Of a stretch of 64,000 nt of DNA, positions 1 to 11,355 are shown one piece after another. Under the pieces are notes generated by a model. The model did not search any database, was not told where the DNA came from, and saw nothing but the letters and a program-made list of their open reading frames with translations. Origin of the DNA: Pyrocephalus nanus (Eukaryota > Chordata > Aves > Passeriformes > Tyrannidae); contig CM076265.1 of NCBI GenBank assembly GCA_038380795.1, forward strand, positions 4,266,001-4,330,000, given 5' to 3'. The first letter of the stretch is position 1; each line of letters opens with the position of its first letter. Both the position numbers and the translations under genes were made by a program.

Positions 1-3000
1 GTAGAAGAGCTGCCTGAGTGGGCATCATCTGCTCTTTCAGGCAGGCAGGCTTAAGTGGTAGAATATATATATATTTTTAACTGCTAATGTGCTGTTAGGG
101 CAATCAAGGGGGATGATTTCCTTGATGATGTAAGTGGTTAGGCAGGAGGGAGATATCTGTTCAGTCAGAAATAGAGGAGATTTTTATCCAGAAAAGCCCT
201 GGGTAAAAGGCAGAGGCCAACAGAGAGGATGCAGGAATATTTCAGAAAAACTAAACTGCGAGATGAAGGTGGGAGGGATGAAAGTTCAGTGATGGAAGGT
301 TGTGACTGTGTAAAAGCCTTTCATGTGTTCTTCTCTCTTGAGTGTTTTGAGCCTGTTATGAATATTGTACTAAAGGTGACATATTCTAAAAGTTTGCTCT
401 GGAGTTGCTGGGTGCTGGGACATAAGCTCATGTAGAGCTAAGAGGAAACAATTTCTGAAAATGAATTTAGACAAAATTCACACCACGGTGGAAATCTTTA
501 TACAAAGGAAGAATGATATAAATTGGCTCCCTTTCCTCACTGCAGCCCTGGAAAGGAAAGGTTGTTGAATAGCGAATTTTGTGCCACCTGGAGAGAAAAC
601 GCAGTTGGAACAAGTTAGTTTTGCAGGCACACAATAACGGCAGAGAAACAATGTAGTGCTCTCACCAGAAAGGATCAAATTGCTATTTCCTCATACACTG
701 ACTATTTGGCTCTGACCTGTATTTCAGAAGCATATTCACAGGGAGAATGAAAAACCATGTTAAATCATTGAAAGTTTGCATTTTTGCATTTTGTTACATC
801 CTACAACCTTTATCCTTATGTTTGTCTGAATAGGTGAGGGAGATCTCTGGGACAGAGACTCCATTATTTCTTTGGGGAAAAGGTACACACCAAACTGGAA
901 CCATAAATGGAAGGTGGTGGTTTTGCCCAGATCTTTCTGTCCCTAAAGGTGCATTGACTTTTTTGTAACAATAATCGTTGCAGTTCTTCCTTCCCCACTG
1001 AAGCAATGAAAATGGAGGAGCAAGAAACTTGTCACAGAACAGCTTGGTGATGGCTTACTGTGTCTCAGGGTATATTCTGCTGTGTTTTTCAGCTGGTAAT
1101 CTTTCCAGTTTTTGGCTGAAGGGGGTTAGCTGTGTTTACACTGCATCACCTCAGTGGTCCACCCAAGCATCAGCAACACACAGCGTGGTAACTTCAGTGA
1201 AAGAAATGGAAAAAAAAGCTGAGGAATTGTTGGTCTTTGAAGGAGGGGAAGGGGTTTGTAGTCTCTTTCACTACCTAATTTGCATTTTGCTGGAGACAGC
1301 CAGTAGTGATATTAAGGCCTGTGTTATTTCCCAGGGTGCTTGGAATTCATAAAGTCTGAGTTAGACTCTTCCGATTCTGCCACGAGTTTCCCTCTGTGAT
1401 CAACAGAAGAATTTTTCGTCTCACAAAAGTAAGGTCTTGTGATTCTGGTAATATGCTCTGAAGAAAAATGGATTTTCTCATCTGAGGCCTTGCATAAGGG
1501 GCTTTATTTTTCTCTTTGTTCTTTTAAAACTTGCACTCAAAGTATCCTTGCCATTTTAGACCCAACCTAAGATCCTAAACTACATGCAGAGGATCCTGAG
1601 GAAGGTGGTGCCCTAGTGGCTGGAGACCTGCTAGTATGCACATGGAAAAATACTTTTCATGGAAAAATTAGGGTTTTTCAGTCTTGCATTTCCAAAGATG
1701 TACCTTCCCCAGCAGCACATTTGCAATTAATGGCTTAGAGGCAAGGAGTGAAGTGCAGAATAAGATGAGAAGTCCTATGAATATCAGCCACAAAACAGAG
1801 CATATCTTTTCCATCAGGAATACTTGATTTTTTTTCATTAAAATGCTGTGAGAGGAGTCCTGTTGTGCACGAGAACAAGTCTGAAAGTGATTTAGAAAGG
1901 AGAACTGGCCTGTTGCTCTGCACTGGCAAACTGCACGATGGTCACATCGCCCTGAATGTGCCACTGGGGGTTCTTGCTGTTCTTAGCCTTTGAATGTTAA
2001 TAGCTTGGTCTGACACGTGCTCATCCTTGGTTGAAAAAGATTCCCTATCAGATAGGGCATTGCTAACCTGTGGTATTGATTCTGACAGGTGTGTTTTGTT
2101 TTTTTTTCCCAAGAGAAATAAATCTTTTTTTCTTAGTAAATTCAAGGCACTGGAAAATGAGCACTGTGCTTATTGCCAGTTCGAGTTCTAATGGTTGCAC
2201 TGGAGGCAAATATTCTAATGGAGAAACTTAGGTGTTATTGTTCGTATTATTTCACCACATAAAGGAATCCCCTTCAGTAATGTGAGTTGATTTTAAAATG
2301 TACACTGGTGAGAGAGTAATAGAAAAGCTGGTAGATAAAGAAGTCTTTTCTGCTTGCTTAACCTGTATGGTTGGTAGCTGAAATTCCCGTCTTTTGGCAG
2401 GAACAACCTGTACGACCTGTCCTTGAACATGCATTTTGAAGGTTAACCTGAAAGTTTAATCAATTAACGCCTGTTTTGATCATGTGCTGTCAGCAGGTTC
2501 CCCATCAGATTCTTGTGGCTGTTTTCTCCTGCTTTAACATGCAATCCTTGCACCTTAGTGATGAGGTCTAGTGTAGGCTCAGGACTTGAGTTGTGGGCTG
2601 TGAGGAGAAAGCCAGAAAGAGCAGTTTCTGGGCCATCTGTTAACACTGCTTTGAGCAAACACTGGATATTTTGAGATTAGGCAAAAACCTTTCTCCTTCA
2701 GTTTCTTTCTTCATTGTATTTTGGTTTTATTGAAACCTCATTCTAGACCTTTGAACGATTATTATGGATGTTCTACTAAGTAGCTTTGAAAATACTGGGA
2801 TAATGTATATAAAGATGCAGGACCATGTCTAGAAGTGCTTTATCTGTGGTTTTTGCTACTCAGGTTCCCAGTGTAACCATTGCTGCAAGGTTTGAGCACG
2901 TAAATAGTCTTAAATTAGGCTTTTTGAGGTACCTCTGAATTCCACGGGTCAGTTGATATCTGTAATTCCATGGCTGTGTGATGGCAAGGAAGGAGCCACA

Positions 3001-3700
3001 TCAGAACTTAATTAACACTTTTCTTTCTATATCCTTCCAGTTAAGCCTTGGTAGATTTTGTTCAGTGGTGCATCCAAGTCAGTCAAACTTTTTAATGCTC
3101 ATCTGAACTAATGAGATAAGACTGGAAGTGCCCACTGTGTCATTAGGAATAACGTGCTTTCCTCAGCTGGTGTGACAAGGACGTTGTTGAAGAAATATTT
3201 TGTTTCAGTGGAGTTCCTGGAGCAGGAAAAAATTCCTATTTGTAGCCTTCCACTGGAGGATGAGTTGATGCAAACTATTTAGTGATATTTATATAGGTAC
3301 AAGTAGAAGCCTAAAAGTTTGGATAAGTTTGCAGTAGTGGAGAAGAAAGGGAAAGCTCAGCGACAAACATCACTAGAACTGGGGCTGCATCTTTTGGGCT
3401 GGAACTCAGACTAAACTGACTGACTGAACACTGTTCTGCCAAGCAGCTGTTTACCATGCTGGATGTTGTTCTTAAACTGGGTCCTGCATAGGTCCCTGTC
3501 AGCAAGGCTAATGATGTGTGGCTCCCTGTATCCCATTCTGTGTCAGCTATTGCAGTTGAATGCCGAGCACATCCAGAGGCTGCAATGATTCCTCCTGTGT
3601 ATGCTTTCAGCTGTATCTTCTAAAGTGGGTAATGACTGCTGGAGAATCTTCTGCACCCTTTCCCTCTCATTACAAAGCAGTGTGCACCAGGAATTGTTGG
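1..3700. other. Unique non-coding stretch, no gene seen
   Basis: Single-copy-looking AT-leaning DNA. The only simple repeat I would name is an (AT)6 run at about 63-74. Open frames here are under 110 codons, occur on both strands and have no recognisable domain. I see no CR1 fragment, RNA gene or CpG-rich promoter. Confidence 0.6.
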
Positions 3701-4374
3701 GTCTGTGTAAATTGATTTCCCAGATGAAATTAAAGTGGTGGCTTTCAAGAAGAAGAAAAAAAAAACAACCAGTTTTTTTTCACTACTTTATTATAAAGCT
3801 TTTCAAACAATACCAGCAAGTCTGGAAAGCTGCCCATATCTGCATAACAATCTCTTCTGGGTACGTGGGATGTGTTCATCAGGGTTTTCTCATGTAGGTG
3901 TAGAACATGAGTGTGTTTGTCACTGAGATATTCACACCGGTAGGTAACGTGTGACTTCTGATTTACCGATACAGAGAATAACAAGCATTTAACAGGGATA
4001 TTATACAGAACTGCATTGCATGCCCTTAGCATTTCAGTGAATCCCTGAGTGAAAGATGCAAGGGGTGTGTGTGTGCTCAAGGCTTGGTGCTGATCTGGGG
4101 GGGACATTTTGGGGCTGAGGAACTCCGTGACTGTGCAGGCAGTGCAGGTACCTGTGGCTGAAACGTGGCAGCAGGAATGTGGAAGATGGATCTGTGGAAG
4201 AAGTGTGGTACAAAATGACAGGGATATGTTCACAGCACCCTGAACTAATGCATGTGTGTGTGCATATTTGTTGCACAATTTGGATGTCTGAAACCCCCTA
4301 TTCCTTTATAAATATTTGTATGTTTCAGCCTTTCATTTTGGTTTAGAGTATGTAATCTACCATAGCAAATACAC

Positions 4375-4489
4375 TTTTTTTTTTTTTTCTTTTTTTTTAA
4401 ATCCCATGGCAGGCCTTGCCAATAGATTACTGTTACCAGCTGTTCCAAATACTGGAAGAAATAACGAGCTTTAAAAAAAAAAAAAAAAA
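4375..4489. repeat. T-run and A-run pair about 75 bp apart
   Basis: A run of 14 T, one C and 9 T (4375-4398) is followed after 74 bp by 17 A (4473-4489). The runs are complementary, so single strands could pair. No AATAAA lies close before the A run, so it does not look like a poly(A) tail of a retrocopy. The longest open frame of the window (3745-4278, minus) lies just to the left, opens at a TTG codon and ends in low-complexity F and S codons. I regard it as chance. Confidence 0.7.
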
Positions 4490-4579
4490 TTGTAACTCGT
4501 TGCTTCCTCATTCTAGTGTCACCAGAAGATTTGGACAGTTGCTCTGTCATTAAGTGCCTACTTACTTTAAAGGTCATAG

Positions 4580-7080
4580 TTGCAATGAAAATAACACTTT
4601 TGACATTTAAGTTTGTGCTTCAAAATCTCTTCTTTGAGGAAGGAGAGTCTTCCACAGTCACGTAAACCACAAATACAACAAAGTACTATGTGTTAGGAAT
4701 AGAAAAATGTTCAAATTGCTCCCACTCAGGCCCAAAATTGAAGAAACCCCGTCATCCTTAATGATAGTTTTTGTGTTTCTTTCTGTGCAGTTGGTTTCAT
4801 GAGGCTTTATGTTTCTGTGAATTTTATTTAAGATCTAAGGATTGGTTCTAAAAGCTCGTATGGAGTAGAGCTACCTTTTGTCAGGAGCCACAGTGGTGGC
4901 TGCAATGACCTCTTCTTGGCTTGTACTTGTAATTTAGGGGCACGATGGAGTGTTTGGGTTGTGGCTTCGTAAAAAATCTGTGGCTTTTTGAAACTTCCTT
5001 CCGTACAAATTAGCCCCTTATTTTAAATATTAACACCAGCTGCGTTGGTGTTCAGTGAGAGCGTGACATTGTAATTGGAAGCTTAGGGTTAATATTCACT
5101 TCAAATTAGGCTCAGACACGTTCTTGGTGATGAAGAGTAAACCCAAAGTTTAAAAGGTTAAAATAAACCTTATTATAGTGGTTAGAGATGCCTGATCAAA
5201 TTATTAACTCTATTTATAGGAATGCACTTGGTTAAAGTGACTGAGCTGGAGAAGTCTCAGGAGTAGGTCCTTCTGGCTAATAGGCAGTTCAAGGTAAAGA
5301 ATATTCTTTCAGTGGATGGCTTGTTTTGGCACGTGTTTTCCTGTGAAGTTTGTTGTCTTACTGCTTCTGTAAGAGTCTGTCAGATATATAAGGGGAGGTC
5401 CAGAGGCTCTTCTGATTTATTTATTTGTTTATTTTTTTGTTTGTTGGCGTGCATGAGTCATTTATTGACTACCACTGCAGCTGGATGCATGTGTTTGCAG
5501 TGTATCTGTAGTTCCTTACTTATGGTTGGTCATAAATACTTGTAGCAACTCTACACTTATTTCAGCTCCCAGCAAGAAGTAAGACTCTGTCTTGCCCCTT
5601 CTGTGAAGACTTTCCTGTTTGTGGGTGAAAATAAGACACCGTTTTCTTCCTGGGTGTGTCTTTTAGAAGAAACTGGATCTTTTCAGGTAGCTAACCCTAC
5701 TAATGAGATTGTGGAACAGGGACAGAGCCTGGAGATAATGGAAAGATCCGAGTTTTATCTAAAATGTTTCCTTGGTGAGGAAAAGTCCAAGCCAGAACAA
5801 GACTCGTGCATTTGTTGTGTGGTTTATGTTCTTTCCAGTATGGGCTAAATTAAGAACTTGGAAAACCTTCAGTATTCCTCGTTGCACAACCAAGATTTAA
5901 ACTAGGGTAAGTGCCTCTTGAGGGTTATTGAAGATAAACTGTGCTTCTGTCTGGCATCACTCCAAACGTGTTCCCCTTGTTTCTTCCCTGAGCTTGATAT
6001 GCTGAGCATGACACCATATGTTCCCTTGGGTCATTTGGGATCAGCTGTCCCATCTGTGTCCCTTCCCAACTTTTTGTGCACCTCCAGCCTGCTCGCTGGT
6101 GGGGTGTGGCATGAGGAGCAAGGAAAGGCCTGGCCTCTGTGTAAGCCCTGCTCAGCAGTAATTAAAACATCCCTGTATTATCAGCACTGTTTTCCAGCAA
6201 AAACCCAAACCATACCTCCATATCAGCCACTGTGAGGACAATAAACTCTGCCCCAGACAAAACCAGCCCAGGCAGCCTGAGGCCTTTTATTTAGCGAGCT
6301 TTCCCACTTTGACCAAGCAGCAAGGCTTGTCTGTGCGCTGGATCCTGAATGGGAAATGAATAGTCCTTTGTGTAAACACAAATAGATAAAATTTTATCAC
6401 TCAGTACAGCTCTTCCCACGTAGCGAGTCGCCTCTGAAATGCAGAATGACTGATTGGGCAGAAGATAAGTGTGAACGTGGTAGCAGCAGCTTGGGAATGA
6501 AAATGGTAACAAGAACACCACAGGAGTCAGGGATGGACTGTAAACTATTGGGGGGGTTGGGGCTAAAGGTTATTAAGGTAAGAAGAAACTGAAAACGAGG
6601 GACCTGGCCATAATGCTGGAAACACACAGGCTTGCTGCATTCTGTTGTGTTTTGGCCTCTTCCTGACTGATGCTTTGCTTGTGCATGTGATGGGACCCTG
6701 GGAGTTGTGGTTTTCCATTCCAACATTCACCAAGTCTCTGCCCTTGGCTTTCTTTGCGTGGAGACTGAACCTATCGTGCTTGCAATTTTAAGCTCCACGT
6801 TTGACTCGGTTTTCTGTTGTCCCTTTCCTTTTAAGGGGATAGTGGTGTCGTGTCCTGTGCTGTGTCAGTGTGGCTCACATCCCACTTGAGCAGTGCCATC
6901 ATTAGATGATCCTGCCTGTTGATGTAATCAGTCACAGCATCGTCCTAGATCACTGTTCCTGATGGCAGGCAGTGGAATATGCTTTTTTTGGGGGGTAAAA
7001 AGGCAGCATGATGTGAGACTGTGAATGCTGCTGGAATGCTCAAGTATCTTGTGCATGTTTAGCTTGGGACAGAGATGCAT
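4580..7080. other. Unique non-coding stretch, no gene seen
   Basis: Non-repetitive DNA with a TTTA/TTTG-rich patch at about 5416-5446. Nothing codes recognisably. A string resembling half of a ZNF143 site lies at 6696-6711 (see findings). Confidence 0.55.
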
Positions 7081-7087
7081 AGCCATC

Positions 7088-7166
7088 ATCCCTGCCCGTG
7101 GCAGGGGGTTGCAACTGGGTGATCTTTAAGGTCCTTTCCAACTCTAACCATTCTCTGATTCTATAG
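7088..7166 (+). mobile_element. CR1 retrotransposon, 3'-terminal fragment
   Basis: The segment runs from a CCCTGCCCGTGGCAGGGGG block through GATCTTTAAGGTCC and ends GATTCTATAG. This order is the 3' untranslated end of avian CR1 LINEs: a small GC-rich hairpin (CCCTGCC / GGCAGGG), then the conserved block, then the ATTCTATG-type terminal repeat. Only about 79 bp remain, the usual severe 5' truncation from target-primed reverse transcription. The orientation is plus and no coding sequence is kept. Confidence 0.93.
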
Positions 7167-9110
7167 GTGCTGAAATTGTTATGGAGGGGTAGGAAGTCAC
7201 TGCTGTGACATGATGTTCAAGGGGCTGTGGGGTTAATATTTCAAAAACCTGAAAGAAGGGACCCTTTCCCTCCACAGAACAGCTTCTCCCTGTCTTTTTT
7301 TCTGCCCTCCCCCCCTATTATCCCCAAACAGTCGTAAGGCACAGGGTTTTTAGTCAACATGTAAACTGGTATTATTATTTTGGGAAGCACATTCCTTAAA
7401 GCTGTTTCATGCTTCTTGTTTCTGTCCTGGCTGTGGTGAGGCAGGTGAATGAATTGGTGCAAGTCCTCCAAATGCTGGCACTGTCCCTTGGCCTGTACCA
7501 TAGTCCATCCTAACCTGACCCCTCATTCTTGACTGACAGCTGTCCAAGGAAGAATCCTAAAATACCTCAGCATTAAAAACTGTCAAGTGTTTTGAGGCAT
7601 TTTGAAGCTGGTGCCAGGTTGATGAGAAGGTGATCAGAAGCTGGACTGGACATTGGGGGATACCCTGCATAAATTAAGTTGGTGTCTGCCAGTATCTACA
7701 ACCTAATTGTCCTGGGTAACACAGTTTTCCCTCCTATTTACTGTTGCATTAGCTCGGTATTTCCCATGTGTACACAGGTATTACCCACTGAAATGGGTGT
7801 TTACAGTCCTGCAGAAATATTTATGAAGCACTTGAATTCGCTGCTGTCTTTAACAGCTTGGCACAAGCTCCAGGGGAAGCGCTGCTGCTGGGAGCAGTAG
7901 GCTGCCTCCTTTTGTGGGATTTAGTGGATCATTAAATGCCTCAAATTTATGTCCATTATATTAATAGAACTAAAAGTGGCAATACTACCTGGCTTCAAAA
8001 AAATATTTTTTTTTCTTTCCTGTTGGTGTCATAAATAGCACTTCACTGCTTCCTGTGGGTCAAGCTAAACAGCAATCCTGGCTCTGTACGAGAAAATACT
8101 CTCAATTTCCATTATCTTATTGCTGTCTAGGTGCTTACCGATTTGTTGGAAAGTGTGTGGGCCTTCTTAATCTTTTAGACAAAAGTGTTGTGGGTTTTTG
8201 TGGGTTTTTTTTGTGGTTCCCCCCCCACACCTCCTTTGGGTATTTTTTTTTCTTTTAATTTTAGGCAATAACGCTTTGCACTTTCAGAGCACTTAAAGGT
8301 GTCATTTTTTGACTTTTACCTGAGATTTCGAATGTCCTGGTTATACACAAGTTTAAAAACAACAGCACCTTGCCCTTCTGAGGGAAGAAATTGCTAAAGA
8401 GCTAGGAAAGTGCCATTGTACTAATTGAACCTGAGGTATTGTGGGGATGGAGGTCAGACCAGTGATGAGTGTCTCTGGTTGGTGAGCCCTGATTTGTTTA
8501 ATGGTGTATGTGTGTAACATTATAAATCCCTCAATTATCACCAAGGATATAAATGCTTTTAAAAACTAAACACCTCTTTCTTCCCAGAGGTACTTCTGGA
8601 TGACTTCTCCCTTTGCAAGGGGGGAAAAAAAAAAGCCTCAAGCCTATTTATCTCAGAGCTTTCTGTCCCTGACCTTTCCTTCCCTGTTGCGTGCGATCTC
8701 TCCTCTTCACGCCGCCCTTGCACTGGAGGAAAAGCCCGACCCGAGTGGCTTTGCCACAGCATTTGAGCAGCAGACTTGACTCTCTTTTTGTGTTTTGCTG
8801 CCAGCTTGGATAATTCAACGTGCTCCTCAGGGAGGACGCAGGAACCTCTTGGTTTGAGTTGCAAAGGTTGCAAGAACAGACCTGCTGTTTTTAACCCCGG
8901 GCACTACCTGTGCTGGAGGTCAGTGCTGCTCTCAGATCTTGCTGTGGGTGGAAGTGGGCTCTTATGGTCACACACGAGAAGGGGACCTAATCTCTGAGGG
9001 GAAAACACCAGAGTTCTTAGCAGGAAAAATATCTTGCAAGAAACAGAGCTCTGAATTTGTTACTCAGAGACCATTTCATATCGTCATTTCAAAGTGATTT
9101 CTCAAGATGA
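7167..9110. other. Unique non-coding stretch, no gene seen
   Basis: Non-repetitive apart from a G/T-rich then C-run patch (about 8188-8258) and an A-run at about 8624-8634. Open frames are short and unrecognised. Confidence 0.55.
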
Positions 9111-9113
9111 CTC

Positions 9114-9138
9114 TTTTTTTTTTTTTTTTTTTTTTTTT
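9114..9138. repeat. Poly-T tract, 25 T
   Basis: Uninterrupted run of 25 T. Read on the minus strand it would be an A-tail, but the flank that would precede such a tail has no AATAAA signal or recognisable transcript, so I call it a homopolymer only. Confidence 0.9.
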
Positions 9139-10060
9139 CCCAACAATTTTATATAGACTAATAGCTCAGTCTGTTCTTTTTTTGTTTTCCTGTCAGACAC
9201 TGTGGACTTGCAGCAGATGGGCTTGTGTTGTGGTTTCTTCTGAGCCAGCTGGTCCAGTAAGGTGCTGAGAGGGGAAACCAGGGCTGGGACACCAGTGCTG
9301 CCTTTTTCTCAGGTGGAGTGAAGATTTTCTTGTTAGGCAGGACTCTGGAAGAGATGAACACTGGAAGGCCTTTTAGGGACTTAGGGAAAGGATTGTGTAT
9401 CCTTGGAGAACATCAAATACAAATCTTTTGTGTTGAGCACCTGCAGTTAAGATGTATTGGGTAGGATTTTCAACAGATTCTGTGCTTTAAAAAATATGGT
9501 TAAACCTACTCATTGTAAACTCAACACTTTTATTCCACCTTAAGGCTAGCCAGAAAGACACTTTTGAAATCCTCCTTTTTAACCTTATAAACTATATTTT
9601 CCTGAGGCTTGCAGGGTAGTTAGTTTTGTGTTATTTTTTAATGGTAAGTCCTAAGCAAAAAGAGACTCTGAGTCATTGTCAGTCTCATAGTACAGAGTCA
9701 TCACTGAGGTTAATCAGCTGTGAGCAGGACACAAGCAAACAGTTGCCCTGAAAGGTGATTTTAAAACAAAAAAATTGAGACTCTTTTATGTGTGTACAGA
9801 TGTAGCAGCTGTCAGCAGTGCTGTGTTAATATTTTCCCAGTAGAATCTGAGACAGCTCAAAACTGGGTGAGGAACAAGAAAAAATGCAGTCGCTCCTTGT
9901 TGTGGGGGCAACTGCTGGACTGCTGGGGTTTTTTTGGCCAGTAAATATATTATCTGCTTTTGGGGCTTATGAGTTTGAAATTCATGTCATCAATCACGTT
10001 CTGAATGCGTTTGGAATATACACTGTGCTGTGATTAAACCCATCCTCAACTCTGGAAGGA
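9139..10060. other. Unique non-coding stretch, no gene seen
   Basis: Non-repetitive DNA between the poly-T tract and the hairpin at 10065. No coding, RNA or transposon signature was recognised. Confidence 0.5.
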
Positions 10061-10064
10061 CAGG

Positions 10065-10127
10065 ATAACATCACCTACAGAAAACCAAGGTGGGTTTGCA
10101 ACCTGATATGGAAATAGGTGATGTTAT
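10065..10127. repeat. Inverted repeat with perfect 13-bp arms
   Basis: ATAACATCACCTA at 10065-10077 is exactly the reverse complement of TAGGTGATGTTAT at 10115-10127. The 37-base spacer holds smaller complementary pieces (AGGT with ACCT), so a longer imperfect stem-loop is possible. The size resembles a small precursor hairpin or the ends of a miniature element, but I match it to no known microRNA or transposon. Confidence 0.85.
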
Positions 10128-10330
10128 AGTTATTTTACTGTAGAAATGCACTGCTTTTTCTTGCTTTACTGTGATAAATGGTGACTGTGAATTGGAAGTG
10201 ACTTGTTTTTGTACCTTTTGGATATTGATCTAATTGAGATATATACTCCTTACTGTCAGTTCACTGTATTGCATAGAATAAAAATAGCAGGTTGTGCTGT
10301 TGGTAATTTGGAGAAAGGAATTTTGTCTCT

Positions 10331-11034
10331 GTTTTTGTTTGGGTGTTTTGGACTGGGTTTTTTTGGTTTGGTTTGGTTTTTTAGGGTGATGTGAAGTTAG
10401 AATCCTCTCCTTGCACCTCATTGCAAAGTGTTCTCCTTTGCCTTTCAGTGGGACAAACTGAGCATCTGCAGAGGAGATCCTTCACATCCTTTCCAGTCCT
10501 TTCCTGCTCTCACTGTTAATGCTTTTTTTGGGCTGTTTTTTGGTTGTGGGTTTTTTTTTTTTTTTTAATGGAAATTGCCTGTTCCCATTTTTCCCAATAA
10601 TTCTTGTCTGTGGAAGAAAGGTGTGGGAGTTTTGTTTGGGTGGTTTTTGTTGTGGTTTTTTTTTTTTTACTTGTATGTATTTTCACTCAGATTGTTTTTT
10701 TTCCTTTAAAAGGTGAAATTTTCGGAAGTACACATTCTTGATTTAATTTTGATTTAAAATCTTCTATGGATAACACAAAAGGCTGTATATAGGAAAAATA
10801 TAGGGCCTTACCTAAGTGCTTACCTGAAGGCTTGAGGGACCTGAACGCTGATGACTTCATGTGGCTCCCAATAAGACAGGTGGCAAACTTTCTATTCTTT
10901 CAGTGGGATTTGGTTTGCACTCCTGGGAGATTTTTTGTTGTTGTTGTTGTTTGTTTCTTGTTTGGTTGGTTTTTGTTTTGGTGTTTTGTTTTTGATGTGG
11001 TGGTTGTGTTTCTTTAGTGCCATATTTTTTTTTA
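10331..11034 (+). repeat. G/T-rich low-complexity cluster
   Basis: Several stretches made almost only of G and T on the plus strand (10331-10382, about 10525-10570, 10635-10670 and 10930-11034), including a (GTT) run at about 10935-10952. Frames through it translate to runs of F, G and V or, on the other strand, Q, K, N and T. These are compositional artefacts. Confidence 0.8.
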
Positions 11035-11058
11035 AAAACAAACCACACAACCTCCAAA

Positions 11059-11092
<34 letters not shown>
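11035..11092 (+). repeat. A/C-rich arm ending in 33 A
   Basis: The base composition switches abruptly from G/T-rich to A/C-rich at about 11034, giving partial complementarity with the preceding arm (GGTTGTGT at 11002-11009 with ACACAACC at 11045-11052). It ends in 33 uninterrupted A at 11060-11092, the longest A-run in the window. No AATAAA sits at the usual distance, so a retrocopy tail is not supported. Confidence 0.85.
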
Positions 11093-11094
<2 letters not shown>

Positions 11095-11330
11095 CAACCA
11101 CAGAACACCAAATTTGTGTGATTATCTCTTAATTCTTTAAACTCTTAATTTTGGGAATGTGAAAAGAATTGGTTTTTTTCGTATATTCAGTGTAGGACTA
11201 AATATTTACCTGGTTAAAGCGTGGGAAGCAGTTGCTGCCTTCATTTTCTTGAAGGTGTAGAACTATTTAGTGTTCAGTGTGTTTCAAACATTTCTTCCTG
11301 TGTTGAGCATTGGAATGAATATAAAATGAG

Positions 11331-11355
11331 GAATATCTGTAATTTACAGATATTC
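11331..11355. repeat. 25-bp near-perfect palindrome
   Basis: GAATATCTGTAA (11331-11342), one T, then TTACAGATATTC (11344-11355): 12-bp arms that are exact reverse complements around a single base. It could extrude a cruciform or bind a dimeric protein. It matches no named operator or transposon end that I recognise. Confidence 0.9.

Noticed and set aside
1711..1735. CAGCAGCACATTTG resembling a miR-15/16-type seed
   Set aside because: The rest of the mature sequence does not match and no paired arm is visible nearby.
3745..4278. Longest open frame of the window, 177 codons on the minus strand
   Set aside because: It starts at a TTG codon, has no recognisable domain, ends in low-complexity F/S codons from an A/T-rich tract, and has no promoter or splice context. 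Length alone is compatible with chance in this much sequence.
10857..11132. Frames encoding runs of Q, K, N and F
   Set aside because: Translation of the G/T-rich and A/C-rich low-complexity arms and the 33-A run.
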